DNA of 64,000 bases from Polytrichum commune (taxonomy: Eukaryota > Streptophyta > Polytrichopsida > Polytrichales > Polytrichaceae): positions 65,487,554-65,551,553 of the forward strand of contig OX485803.1 in assembly GCA_950295325.1 (NCBI GenBank), written 5' to 3'. Positions 11,401 to 23,200 of the stretch are shown one piece after another. Each line of letters opens with the position of its first letter. Position 1 is the first letter of the stretch. Under the pieces are notes generated by a model. That model saw only the letters and a list, made by a program, of their open reading frames with translations, was not told where the DNA came from and ran no database searches. Both the position numbers and the translations under genes were made by a program.

Positions 11401-14070
11401 ATCCCGAGGTTGTGGTTCAGCAACCGTGGTAACATTATTAACTGGACAAGAATTCTGCCAACTTAAGATGGCATTATCAGAATCATCATCTTTCATAGAG
11501 ATAAAATATTCTCCTATCCCTACGGGATTATAGGCTCTCTGGTGTCTACCCACATTATGAATAGACTGAATTGGAGTATCATCTGACTCGGTCTCATATC
11601 CATCAGTTGTGAATTCAGTTCCCTCATCCTGAGCTTCTCCTTGATAACGGGTAGGAAACAAAGGTAAGACCATTTTATCTTTGCCTTTGCCTAATGTTAG
11701 GGTGCCTTTATCCCAATCTTCTTTGGCTTCTGCCACAATTAACCAAGGTCTCCCTAATATTCCAGGTATAGGTTGTATGGCATCAGTGGTTCGGAATACA
11801 ACAAAATCAATTTTGTATTCCCGGCCAGCGATTTGGACTGGTACTTGGGGTAATTGGCCTAAGGGTTTAGTACGAGTATGGTCCGCCATTTTGAGAATGA
11901 TTGAAGTAGGAACCATATTAGTGAGTCCTAATTCTTTCATTGTCTCTATACTCATAAGATTGACACTAGATCCGGTATCGACTTGAAATCCCGCTACCAT
12001 CACTCCATCAATTATGACATCCACTGCAGGTGCACCGGGGTCTTGACTGAGGGTTACGTCGTTAACTTCCACAACTTTGGCCCTCTTGCGGATCATTGCC
12101 GAACCGAGTGTGGTACGACATTGAGGCGCAATTGCCAAAAGTTGTCTCATAGTGATATGAGGGTGGAGGTTATCCAAGTCTTGCATAATATCATATTGTT
12201 GCAACCCCTTAGCTAGTTCCATGGTCCGAGGTTGCTTTGAACTTGACCTAGACTTTAAATTCCTCACATGGGGTATTTGATAGGGCATCGGTTTAGACTT
12301 GACTTCCGTGGGCCTACTTTGTGGGTTAACTGACGTAGGTGTCCTTTCCAAAATGGTGTAGGGTTTTGGAGGAACCGGCGGTGTTGGGAAAGATATAGGC
12401 ACTGGTTGAACCAATTCGATGCTTGGCAAGGTCGTAGGCATAACATCAGACTTTGGAATCGCGTTGGGTTCTATTATCAACTTATTTCTTGGATCATCTC
12501 CTCTTATGTTATCCCGTAATTCCTCGGCACTTGGCTCACTGCTATTTTCATCAATAATGGGATAAGGTTCAGGTGGACCTTTAGACCGTGTTGTTACAAC
12601 ATTGACATTTTGTGCCCTAGATGATGGGGTAGAAAAATGCTGAATGTGATTTACATTTCGAGCACCCTCTTCCTCATCCTCCGGATCTTGGATTCTCACT
12701 CGTTTTCCCTTTTTCCAATCTCTTTCATTAGGAGGGTAATCCTTCTTAGGATGGGGACACTCATCTGTGGGGTGTCCTGCTGTCTTGCAGTTGCCACACA
12801 AAGGAACATAATCCTGTGGTTTCTTAGGGTTTGGACAGTTGTTGGCGTAATGACCGAGTTCCTTACACCTATAACAAACAGGATATTTCCTCGAGTCATC
12901 GGGGTTTGAATCGAACCTCTGATAGTTTTGATTATATTGAGGAGGTCCGTTCCAATTGGAAGAATCATTTCGTTGATTCCAATTGGGACGTCCCTGAAAA
13001 CTCAAGGGTACTGGACGACGGTTAAAATTCCTTTTAGGATTATAACTGGCGTTAGGTCCTGGTCCATTCCGTTCTTGTTGCCAAGGACGAGATTGACTAC
13101 TATCGACCTGATTAACAACCTTCTGTTGTTTAAGGTTCCAACACTCTTGGACTGCATGATTTCCACCACAAAAGATACACTTGGTTCTAAACCCCTTTGG
13201 GGTAGGACACTCATTGGCAAGGTGTCCTTGACCTTTACAATTATGACACCACACGTTATGTCGCTCTTCTGTGGGTTGAGGTCTCTTAGGTCTGTTGTTG
13301 GCTACCTTAACTGACAATTCTGACAACTGTTTCGTCAGATTCCATATGGCATTATCATATTTATCACTCATGGGTTCTTGTTGAGGAGCCTTGTTAATGG
13401 CAGGTTGTGTATACAACTGTGCAGTTGGGTTTCGCACGTATGGTGCGTCAGTAACATAATATTGGTTATTCTCATTGATGGGAAAAGTTCCCGAGTGTGA
13501 GGGAATTGGATTATTGGAATAAGTGTTATCGGTATAAAGGACCAATTCATTCTCCAATCTACATTCCTCCCAAGTTTTTGCTCTGGCATATGCTTGGGCA
13601 TATGTAGCGGTGGCTCCCTCCTTGACATAGGTTCTCAACTCCATGGGATATAAACCACCTATGAATATACTCATAAGGAAATCATCTGGGATTTGGTGAT
13701 TTCCCATACGTTGCAAAATATCTTGCATCCTGCCATAATAGTTATCAACTCTCTCGTTGATGCCCATTCTAACAGTTCGCAATTTCTCTTTTAGACTCGT
13801 GGCAAAGCCTAAGGGTCTAAAGTGAGCCAGGAATGCAGTTTTCAATGCATTCCAGTTAGCAAATGCGGGTTGTCTCTGATACCATGCAAAGGCATCTTCT
13901 TGCAATGACGCAGCAAAAACTTCTTGAAATTTAGCAGCCGGGACATCATTAGCCTGGCATGTAATTTCAAACTTTGCCACATGAGTATCAGGATCTGATC
14001 CTGGTCTCCCGAGGAAATAAGGGATATGTACTATGTTATGAATCCGTGGGGCACCAGGTATATTAGCCAT
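8476..14070 (-). CDS. gag-pol: Gag-pol polyprotein of the Ty3/gypsy element, interrupted by one TGA
   Basis: A single frame encodes Gag, protease, reverse transcriptase, RNase H and integrase. Numbering is from the ATG at 14070, the first in-frame ATG; it begins MANIPGAPRI at the Gag core. The frame is open back to 14493 with a charged and then Pro-rich stretch but no ATG, so a non-ATG or spliced start is possible. Zinc knuckles lie at about residues 275, 298, 399 and 425; the second is C-x2-C-x3-H-x4-C. Protease has DTGSS at about 698. RT has the active site FLDD at about 1158. RNase H has D1307, E1349 and D1374. Integrase has an HHCC finger (C-x2-C near 1552) and D1584, D1646. The codon after D1646 is TGA at 9132-9130, where the family normally has Arg in SDRGTHF; CGA to TGA is a single C-to-T change. 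The frame continues unchanged to the catalytic Glu (D-35-E spacing), a WMGPY motif and the end at 8476, with no chromodomain. Confidence 0.93.
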
Positions 14071-14510
14071 TATAAATGGAGGTATTGGTGACGGTAAAGG
14101 TAGTGGTATAAAAGGTTGTATTAGTATTGGGGTTGGTAAGGGTGGAGGTGTTGAATAAGAAGGAAGTAAAGGGTGTTGAGGTGTCACTACTTGGGAACTA
14201 TCTGAAGTTGAACCAAAATAAAGTTGTTGAGGTTTAAGAGGTGATAATGTTTCCTCTTGACTTTTATTTTCTATAGGGTTTGGACTCGCTACCTTTGGTT
14301 CAGTGTCAAACTGTTCTTTTTGCAACTTAATGACAGACCTCAACCAACTCTTTCTTCTTTCAGCTTTCTTCTTCTGATAATCCCTAGCACGTGCACGATC
14401 CTCTCTAGCCTTGTCATTGGCTGCTTTTCTTACTGAGGCTGTTTGTGCGTGTGATCTTTCATGTGCAGTTTCCAGTATGGAAGTTGCATGTGATCATACG
14501 TAACTAGACC

Positions 14511-15056
14511 CTACGTCCTATTTTGCCTATTGTACCCAATCCGCCTTCTTCCATTCAAGAACAATTTTGCAAAATTTACAAAGTTTTTGCCTTGAAGTGA
14601 GGAATCGGAGAAATCGGGTATGTTGACACTTGAACAAGGATCGAAAGGTCCGTAATAAAAGCGAGCTTCATTGCTAGTGAAAAGCCCTCCGTTCCAACAA
14701 CCGTAACCAAACTTGTTGATTGGAAAGTTGTCGGCCTTATATTGGCTGTAAATAAGAAACAAAAATCTCAGGTCAACTCTCAACCTAGGATATCCTTTGT
14801 TAATAATGATTTCATTAAAACCCTCACCCTTATTCCAGATCTTATTCAATATCTTTTCTTGAAGGTGAAGGGGTAAGTTACGAAAGTTGGCTAAAAATCC
14901 CTTTGGGTAAATGGGGTGGTTTGGTCCTATGTGGATTCCAACTCCCCAGAATGATGCTTTATAAAAACGATATAAAGCCGTAAACAAATGGGGTCCTTGG
15001 TATAACTCACTCTCAAGGGTGCTCACCTCTTGTGAGTTAAGCTCCCATGGCCACAT
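14511..15056 (-). CDS. Small ORF B of the retrotransposon, unknown function
   Basis: A frame of about 181 residues from the ATG at 15056 (open from 15089, where a stop precedes it). It begins MWPWELNSQE and is rich in aromatic residues and Asn, with a basic tail (NGRRRIGYNRQNRT). It sits between ORF A and gag in another frame than both, with about 30 bp to ORF A and 15 bp to the stop that precedes the gag-pol frame. Tat/Ogre-type elements carry an extra ORF before gag, so this may be a remnant or part of such an ORF1, with a frameshift separating A and B. I do not recognise the fold. Confidence 0.55.
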   Translation of the reverse strand: MWPWELNSQEVSTLESELYQGPHLFTALYRFYKASFWGVGIHIGPNHPIYPKGFLANFRNLPLHLQEKILNKIWNKGEGFNEIIINKGYPRLRVDLRFLFLIYSQYKADNFPINKFGYGCWNGGLFTSNEARFYYGPFDPCSSVNIPDFSDSSLQGKNFVNFAKLFLNGRRRIGYNRQNRT

Positions 15057-15093
15057 TTTGGTAATGGACACATTAGTGTCAAAGATAATTCAC

Positions 15094-15477
15094 TCATAAG
15101 AAGTCAGCTTGTAACCCAATTGTACGGGTTAACACTTTTGACTTCCACCTTTCTACACTTTTAGTTTTAGACTTCAACTTTTTCACTTCACAATCCCTCG
15201 AGTAGTGTCCTAGACCTTTACAATTCCGACACACTATTTGGGGACGGGACTCTGTTTGACAAGCACTCTCAATTTGTTTCTTTTCAAATAACGAGTCATG
15301 TGTTGTTTCAAGATGACACTTACAGACTCGCTTGACAATTCTCTCAACGGCTTCCTCGAAGCCGACAAGATTTAACTCTCCCAAGGTACTCTCAGAAAGT
15401 CCAAAGGGTGTATATTTTAAAGGGTAATTTAATGAATTTCGATGACCTCTAGATTTCCATATCTTAGGTTCATCCAT
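15094..15477 (-). CDS. Small ORF A of the retrotransposon with a CCHC zinc knuckle
   Basis: 127 residues from a true ATG (MDEPKIWKSR), starting about 220 nt after the primer site, so it would be the first ORF on the genomic RNA. Near residue 84 it has CRNCKGLGHYSRDC, a perfect C-x2-C-x4-H-x4-C nucleocapsid-type knuckle, followed by a Lys-rich segment. It is in the same frame as gag-pol, but stop codons and ORF B separate them. It might bind RNA, as Gag knuckles do. It could be a duplicated nucleocapsid fragment or the front part of an ORF1. Confidence 0.6.
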   Translation of the reverse strand: MDEPKIWKSRGHRNSLNYPLKYTPFGLSESTLGELNLVGFEEAVERIVKRVCKCHLETTHDSLFEKKQIESACQTESRPQIVCRNCKGLGHYSRDCEVKKLKSKTKSVERWKSKVLTRTIGLQADFL

Positions 15478-15698
15478 AAAATAGACATTTGCTTAACTCC
15501 AGGCATTTGGGGTTTGAGATAATTGTGAATATCAATTATTACTTTAGGATCGTGGTAAAGTTTCAGAAATAGTTGACAACGTATTTCTTCACTTTTCTAG
15601 ATTTCCCAAAGTCTTAATTAAGATTCCTTATCCAAAATTCAAGCCTATTAGTATTTCCTAACCGACTTATCTACCTAGACTTAAATCGACCGAAGCCT
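15478..15698 (-). other. Untranslated leader of the retrotransposon
   Basis: About 220 nt between the primer site and ORF A. No coding signal. By analogy it should hold packaging signals; none can be identified by eye. Confidence 0.5.
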
Positions 15699-15716
15699 TC
15701 CCCGGCAGCGGCGCCA
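15699..15716 (-). other. Primer-binding site, tRNA-Asp type
   Basis: On the minus strand it reads TGGCGCCGCTGCCGGGGA, starting three bases after the 5' LTR end. This is the well-known plant gypsy primer site complementary to the 3' end of tRNA-Asp (usual form TGGCGCCGTTGCCGGGGA), with one difference. Confidence 0.9.
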
Positions 15717-17396
15717 AAATGTAGTTAGCTTTTTGGTTACAAACAAACCCAGGGAAACAATCAGGGAAGACTTAAAAGGTGATCCTTATATCATCTAGGT
15801 GTCTTAGACAAGGTTTGTTAGGTAAAACACAAGGTTATAACACTGCATTTCCATTTAGGTGTATCAATTAGTCTACGGGCAGGGGTAAAAACACCTAAAA
15901 GATCACTCCATAGCAGTGCATGCAAAGGTGACAATCTCTCTTCTCACTCTAAATTCCCAGTCAATGGTCTGGCAGTGAGTTCATTTTAATTGGACCAAGT
16001 GCGGTGCAAAAGCATAGGGCTCGCCATCGACCATAGTCATTTGTAAAAGTAACCCATTTTAGTCTTGCTTATCAAAGTCGAGGGCCCTTTGATATCGTCC
16101 ATAAACTGTCATTTAATTAATTCTTTTAATTGAACTTGAAACAGGCGGTGCAGTCTCCCTTGCAGGGTTATCAAAGTTCCTTAATTAATCTTTTCATCTT
16201 AAGTTGTACAGTCCGACCATAGTCTTTACCTGGTCTTGGCCAAGGCAATCGTAACTTCTTTTCTCATGACTATAGGTCAAAGACACTTATGCGCGTTACC
16301 ATATTCTCACACCACTCGTAAACTCATTTCATTGATTTAAAGTTCCAATTACATCTATTCAATCCTCAAGACAATCGGTTTAATTCCTTATGACAAACCG
16401 AAGCGAACAATCCAATGATTAAAGGAAACGAAAGTTCAACTTAATCTTAGTTCCTTTTAACTTTTATTAAAGAATTCAACCTTACCAGTATAGTAAGCGG
16501 CACGTCCTTCCGTCTTCTTCACTGTCGGTTGACCTTCCGTAGACAATGGACTCTTCGAGTTGTCCTTTCGACTTCCACCATAGACTTGAACAGTTTCTTC
16601 ATTTGCACTGAGAAGACCATAGCCTTATTCTTTATTCGGTTTAATTCGACCCGGTAATACAATGCTACGATTCCATAATCATGTCCGTATTACAAGGATA
16701 CCACTTGCTGTGCACAAATTGGTTTAAAGAATAAAACTACGTCGATGACAATGGATATGGTGTGCAGTCAATATTAGAGGCAATGTAGATATAGATAAAT
16801 GCAGGGAGAAAAAGCCTAGGGTCTCTTAATCATTTCGTGTACTCAAGCAAAGGAATGATAGACTAAGATATTTCTGTATTTCCAGTCATATGTATTCCAC
16901 GAATCGCTCCAAGATTAATCACAACTCTCAACTGGAGAGACACTTTCCTTATATTACTCAACGACCATAGTCTCATGATCGACTGTATCACAGTGATGGT
17001 AAGAAATTAATTCGTATCATAACATATTATGACCTCAGTTCGCATTCGCAGACCTTTGACTTTACTGCTTCATCAGTACCTAAAGTTAATTCCTGTAATG
17101 CTTGCTCTCCCAAACTAGAATCCTATAAACAATGATCATCAACAGTCTGTAGCGAGTTACAAATTATTCAACTAACCTACAAGACTACAAGAAAATCACC
17201 CATCCTTCAGATTGAACTTAGGCATTTTCTCTCAATTCACTACCTGAAGGCTGGAGAATTGCGACAGGTAATTAAGGGGAACTGCAAACACTAGGATCTC
17301 AACCAATTATACTTGCAGACCATAGTCAACTGTAAACACAATCACTCTCAAGGATCTATCGTCACGATTTAATAATACGACTTAATTCCCTGCTCT

Positions 17397-17409
17397 TTAT
17401 ATAAATAGA
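17397..17409 (-). promoter_or_regulatory. Candidate TATA box of the 5' LTR promoter
   Basis: The minus strand reads CTATTTATATAAA, the best TATA match in the LTR, about 690 bp from the outer LTR end, a usual U3 length. Transcription would then start near 17365. No second element was seen to confirm it. Confidence 0.45.
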
Positions 17410-17713
17410 CAATTCGTTCAGGTAATCAACCCCTGCAAAATTACCACACTCAGATCCCAAATTGAGACGATAGACTCGTCAGTACAGGTAATGGCCATCT
17501 CGAGAAATTGTCTTGCCATGAAAATATACAACCACATATACATAATAGGAAAGCTGACACAATTATCAAATAACTTCAGTTTACCGCTTAGCATTAAAAC
17601 TCGAGATTCACAACAGATTAAGTCCCAAGCAAACTGATACTCACGCTTGACTCCGAAGTTAGACAATTGCCTACGACCCCAGTAAAAAATCTTCTGGGAG
17701 CCACTGTACATAT

Positions 17714-17743
17714 AACAACAACAACAACAACAACAACAACAAC
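17714..17743. repeat. CAA trinucleotide microsatellite in the 5' LTR
   Basis: The same tract as in the other LTR, longer by two units. Confidence 0.9.
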
Positions 17744-20700
17744 GCATGCGCATCCCACGCATGTGATTGCAAAATAAGATTTAAAAATCAGATTCACCAA
17801 AAGATCCACACACAAGACAGAAAGTTCAATAATAATCCCTTACAAGCTCTCGGCCTCTCGCCTACAAGACACACACCTAATGAATGGCCTCCTCCTCTTT
17901 CTCAACCTACAAAAAGTAGTTATAACCATCTTTGTCTCTTCAAACCGGGCCATAACCTTCCCATGGCCTAGTTTCACATATCACAAGACATTAGCTATTT
18001 CACACCACAAGGTTTCATATTTTCGAGTTCAAGAAGTGACTATTCACACTTAAACTTCATTAATGCTACCAAAAATCAAAAAATTGTACCACATCTGCCC
18101 TAACCTCAAAAGATCAGATTTGAAGTCTAAGCCAACAAATTCACAATCACAAGCCAAATGCTACTCAAGGCCATTGAACCTCACAAGTTGATAATGTGGC
18201 CTAACCTCAAAAGATCAGAGTTGAAGTCTAAGCCAACAAATTCACAATCACAAGCCAAATGCTACCTCAGGCCATTGAACCTCACAAGTTGATAATCTGG
18301 CCTAACCTCAAAAGATCAGAGTTGAAGTCCAAGCCAACAAATTCACAATCACAAGCCAAATGCTACTGAAGGCCATTGAACCTCACAAGTTGATAATCTG
18401 GCCTAACCTCAAAAGATTATATTTGAAGTCTAAGTCAACAAATTCACAATCACAAGCCAAATGCTACTCAAGGCCATTGAACCTCACAAGTTGATAATGT
18501 GGCCTAACCTCAAAAGATCATATTTGAAGTCTAAGCCAACAAATTCATAATCACAAGCCAAATGCTACTCAAGGCCATTGAACCTCACAAGTTGATAATG
18601 TGGCCTAACCTCAAAAGATCAGATTTGAAGTCTAAGCCAACAAATTCACAATCACAAGCCAAATGCTACTTAAGGCCATTGAACCTCACAAGTTGATAAT
18701 CTGGCCTAACCTCAAAAGATCAGAGTTGAAGTCCAAGCCAGCAAATTCACAATCACAAGCCAAATGCTACTCAAGGCCATTGAACCTCACAAGTTGATAA
18801 TCTGGCCTAACCTCAAAAGATCAGAGTTCAAGTCTAAGCCAGCAAATTCACAATCACAAGCCAAATGCTACTCAAGGCCATTGAACCTCACAAGTTGATA
18901 ATCTGGCCTAACCTCAAAAGATCAGATTTGAAGTGTAAGCCAACAAATTCACAATCACAAGCCAAATGCTACTCAAGGCCATTGAACCTCACAAGTTGAT
19001 AATGTGGCCTAACCTCAAAAGATCAGAGTTGAAGTCTAAGCCAACAAATTCACAATCACAAGCCAAATGCTACTGAAGGCCATTGAACCTCACAAGTTGA
19101 TAATCTGGCCTAACCTCAAAAGATCATATTTGAAGTCTAAGCCAGCAAATTCACAATCACAAGCCAAATGCTACTCAAGGCCATTGAACCTCACAAGTTG
19201 ATAATCTGGCCTAACCTCAAAAGATCAGATTTGAAGTGTAAGCCAACAAATTCACAATCACAAGCCAAATGCTACTCAAGGCCATTGAACCTCACAAGTT
19301 GATAATGTGGCCTAACCTCAAAAGATCAGAGTTGAAGTCTAAGCCAACAAATTCACAATCACAAGCCAAATGCTACTGAAGGCCATTGAACCTCACAAGT
19401 TGATAATCTGGCCTAACCTCAAAAGATCATATTTGAAGTCTAAGCCAACAAATTCACAATCACAAGCCAAATGCTACTCAAGGCCATTGAACCTCACAAG
19501 TTGATAATGTGGCCTAACCTCAAAAGATCATATTTGAAGTCTAAGCCAACAAATTCACAATCACAAGCCAAATGCTACTGAAGGCCATTGAACCTCACAA
19601 GTTGATAATCTGGCCTAACCTCAAAAGATCATATTTGAAGTCTAAGCCAACAAATTCACAATCACAAGCCAAATGCTACTTAAGGCCATTGAACCTCACA
19701 AGTTGATAATCTGGCCTAACCTCAAAAGATCAGAGTTGAAGTCCAAGCCAGCAAATTCACAATCACAAGCCAAATGCTACTCAAGGCCATTGAACCTCAC
19801 AAGTTGATAATCTGGCCTAACCTCAAAAGATCAGAGTTCAAGTCTAAGCCAGCAAATTCACAATCACAAGCCAAATGCTACTCAAGGCCATTGAACCTCA
19901 CAAGTTGATAATCTGGCCTAACCTCAAAAGATCAGATTTGAAGTGTAAGCCAACAAATTCACAATCACAAGCCAAATGCTACTCAAGGCCATTGAACCTC
20001 ACAAGTTGATAATGTGGCCTAACCTCAAAAGATCAGAGTTGAAGTCTAAGCCAACAAATTCACAATCACAAGCCAAATGCTACTCAAGGCCATTGAACCT
20101 CACAAGTTGATAATCTGGCCTAACCTCAAAAGATCATATTTGAAGTCTAAGCCAACAAATTCACAATCACAAGCCAAATGCTACTCAAGGCCATTGAACC
20201 TCACAAGTTGATAATGTGGCGTAACCTCAAAAGATCATATGTGAAGTCTAAGCCAACAAATTCACAATCACAAGCCAAATGCTACTCAAGGCCATTGAAC
20301 CTCACAAGTTGATAATGTGGCCTAACCTCAAAAGATCAGAGTTGAAGTCTAAGCCAACAAATTCACAATCACAAGCCAAATGCTACTTCAGGCCATTGAA
20401 CCTCACAAGTTGATAATCTGGCCTAACCTCAAAAGATCAGAGTTGAAGTCCAAGCCAACAAATTCACAATCACAAGCCAAATGCTACTTCAGGCCATTGA
20501 ACCTCACAAGTTGATAATCTGGCCTAACCTCAAAAGATCAGAGTTCAAGTCCAAGCCAACAAATTCACAATCACAAGCCAAATGCTACTGAAGGCCATTG
20601 AACCTCACAAGTTGATAATCTGGCCTAACCTCAAAAGATTATATTTGAAGTCTAAGTCAACAAATTCACAATCACAAGCCAAATGCTACTCAAGGCCATT

Positions 20701-20840
20701 GAACCTCACAAGTTGATAATGTGGCCTAACCTCAAAAGATCATATTTGAAGTCTAAGCCAACAAATTCACAATCACAAGCCAAATGCTACTTAAGGCCAT
20801 TGAACCTCACAAGTTGATAATGTGGCCTAACCTCAAAAGA

Positions 20841-23200
20841 TCAGAGATGAAGTCCAAGCCAGCAAATTCACAATCACAAGCCAAATGCTACTCAAGGCCA
20901 TTGAACCTCACAAGTTGATAATCTGGCCTAACCTCAAAAGATCAGAGTTCAAGTCTAAGCCAGCAAATTCACAATCACAAGCCAAATGCTACTCAAGGCC
21001 ACTGAACCTCACAAGTTGATAATGTGGCGTAACCTCAAAAGATCATATGTGAAGTCTAAGCCAACAAATTCACAATCACAAGCCAAATGCTACTCAAGGC
21101 CATTGAACCTCACAAGTTGATAATCTGGCCTAACCTCAAAAGATCAGAGTTGAAGTCCAAGCCAGCAAATTCACAATCACAAGCCAAATGCTACTCAAGG
21201 CCATTGAACCTCACAAGTTGATAATCTGGCCTAACCTCAAAAGATCAGAGTTCAAGTCTAAGCCAGCAAATTCACAATCACAAGCCAAATGCTACTCAAG
21301 GCCATTGAACCTCACAAGTTGATAATCTGGCCTAACCTCAAAAGATCAGATTTGAAGTGTAAGCCAACAAATTCACAATCACAAGCCAAATGCTACTCAA
21401 GGCCATTGAACCTCACAAGTTGATAATGTGGCCTAACCTCAAAAGATCAGAGTTGAAGTCTAAGCCAACAAATTCACAATCACAAGCCAAATGCTACTTC
21501 AGGCCATTGAACCTCACAAGTTGATAATCTGGCCTAACCTCAAAAGATCAGAGTTGAAGTCCAAGCCAACAAATTCACAATCACAAGCCAAATGCTACTT
21601 CAGGCCATTGAACCTCACAAGTTGATAATCTGGCCTAACCTCAAAAGATCAGAGTTCAAGTCCAAGCCAACAAATTCACAATCACAAGCCAAATGCTACT
21701 GAAGGCCATTGAACCTCACAAGTTGATAATCTGGCCTAACCTCAAAAGATTATATTTGAAGTCTAAGTCAACAAATTCACAATCACAAGCCAAATGCTAC
21801 TCAAGGCCATTGAACCTCACAAGTTGATAATGTGGCCTAACCTCAAAAGATCATATTTGAAGTCTAAGCCAACAAATTCACAATCACAAGCCAAATGCTA
21901 CTCAAGGCCACTGAACCTCACAAGTTGATAATGTGGCCTAACCTCAAAAGATCATATTTGAAGTCTAAGCCAACAAATTCACAATCACAAGCCAAATGCT
22001 ACTTAAGGCCATTGAACCTCACAAGTTGATAATCTGGCCTAACCTCAAAAGATCAGAGATGAAGTCCAAGCCAGCAAATTCACAATCACAAGCCAAATGC
22101 TACTCAAGGCCATTGAACCTCACAAGTTGATAATCTGGCCTAACCTCAAAAGATCAGAGTTCAAGTCTAAGCCAGCAAATTCACAATCACAAGCCAAATG
22201 CTACTCAAGGCCATTGAACCTCACAAGTTGATAATCTGGCCTAACCTCAAAAGATCAGATTTGAAGTGTAAGCCAACAAATTCACAATCACAAGCCAAAT
22301 GCTACTCAAGGCCATTGAACCTCACAAGTTGATAATGTGGCCTAACCTCAAAAGATCAGAGTTGAAGTCTAAGCCAACAAATTCACAATCACAAGCCAAA
22401 TGCTACTGAAGGCCATTGAACCTCACAAGTTGATAATCTGGCCTAACCTCAAAAGATCATATTTGAAGTCTAAGCCAACAAATTCACAATCACAAGCCAA
22501 ATGCTACTCAAGGCCATTGAACCTCACAAGTTGATAATGTGGCCTAACCTCAAAAGATCATATTTGAAGTCTAAGCCAACAAATTCACAATCACAAGCCA
22601 AATGCTACTCAAGGCCATTGAACCTCACAAGTTGATAATGTGGCCTAACCTCAAAAGATCAGAGTTGAAGTCTAAGCCAACAAATTCACAATCACAAGCC
22701 AAATGCTACTTCAGGCCATTGAACCTCACAAGTTGATAATCTGGCCTAACCTCAAAAGATCAGAGTTGAAGTCCAAGCCAACAAATTCACAATCACAAGC
22801 CAAATGCTACTGAAGGCCATTGAACCTCACAAGTTGATAATCTGGCCTAACCTCAAAAGATTATATTTGAAGTCTAAGTCAACAAATTCACAATCACAAG
22901 CCAAATGCTACTCAAGGCCATTGAACCTCACAAGTTGATAATGTGGCCTAACCTCAAAAGATCATATTTGAAGTCTAAGCCAACAAATTCACAATCACAA
23001 GCCAAATGCTACTCAAGGCCACTGAACCTCACAAGTTGATAATGTGGCCTAACCTCAAAAGATCATATTTGAAGTCTAAGCCAACAAATTCACAATCACA
23101 AGCCAAATGCTACTTAAGGCCATTGAACCTCACAAGTTGATAATCTGGCCTAACCTCAAAAGATCAGAGATGAAGTCCAAGCCAGCAAATTCACAATCAC
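20841..23200. repeat. Segment of the satellite with 11- and 12-monomer spacing of marker variants
   Basis: The variant TCAGAGATGAAGTCC occurs at 20841, 22053 and 23164, that is 1212 and then 1111 bp apart, or 12 and 11 monomers. This shows repeated segmental duplication inside the array at the opposite end from the 16-mer repeat. Confidence 0.7.

Larger units (their letters stand above)
1..18093 (-). mobile_element. Ty3/gypsy LTR retrotransposon, Athila-like, nearly complete
   Basis: An element of about 18.2 kb transcribed on the minus strand. The left LTR (3' LTR) starts before the window; about 93 bp are missing, judged from the complete right copy. Sense order is 5' LTR, primer site, ORF A with a zinc knuckle, ORF B, gag-protease-RT-RNase H-integrase, long spacer, 894-residue extra ORF, purine tract, 3' LTR. 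The pol order with integrase last defines Ty3/gypsy. The tRNA-Asp-type primer site, the FLDDF reverse-transcriptase box, the lack of a chromodomain after integrase and a long ORF between pol and the 3' LTR all point to the Athila/Tat branch. The LTRs are almost identical, so insertion was recent. Integrase carries a nonsense codon, so this copy is probably not autonomous. The superfamily is certain; the Athila assignment is likely but not tested by phylogeny. Confidence 0.93.
15720..18093 (-). repeat. 5' LTR of the retrotransposon, complete (2374 bp)
   Basis: Bounded by TG at 15720 and CA at 18093, three bases from the primer site on one side and abutting satellite sequence on the other. It matches the left LTR almost base for base. 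It includes four exact copies of GACCATAGTC (16029, 16215 and, by offset, near 16963 and 17318), a CAA microsatellite and a TATA-like site. Confidence 0.95.

Noticed and set aside
18094-18200. Transition of LTR into satellite read as one repeat family
   Set aside because: The LTR ends with a clear CA and both LTR copies diverge exactly there; the satellite does not continue into the LTR.
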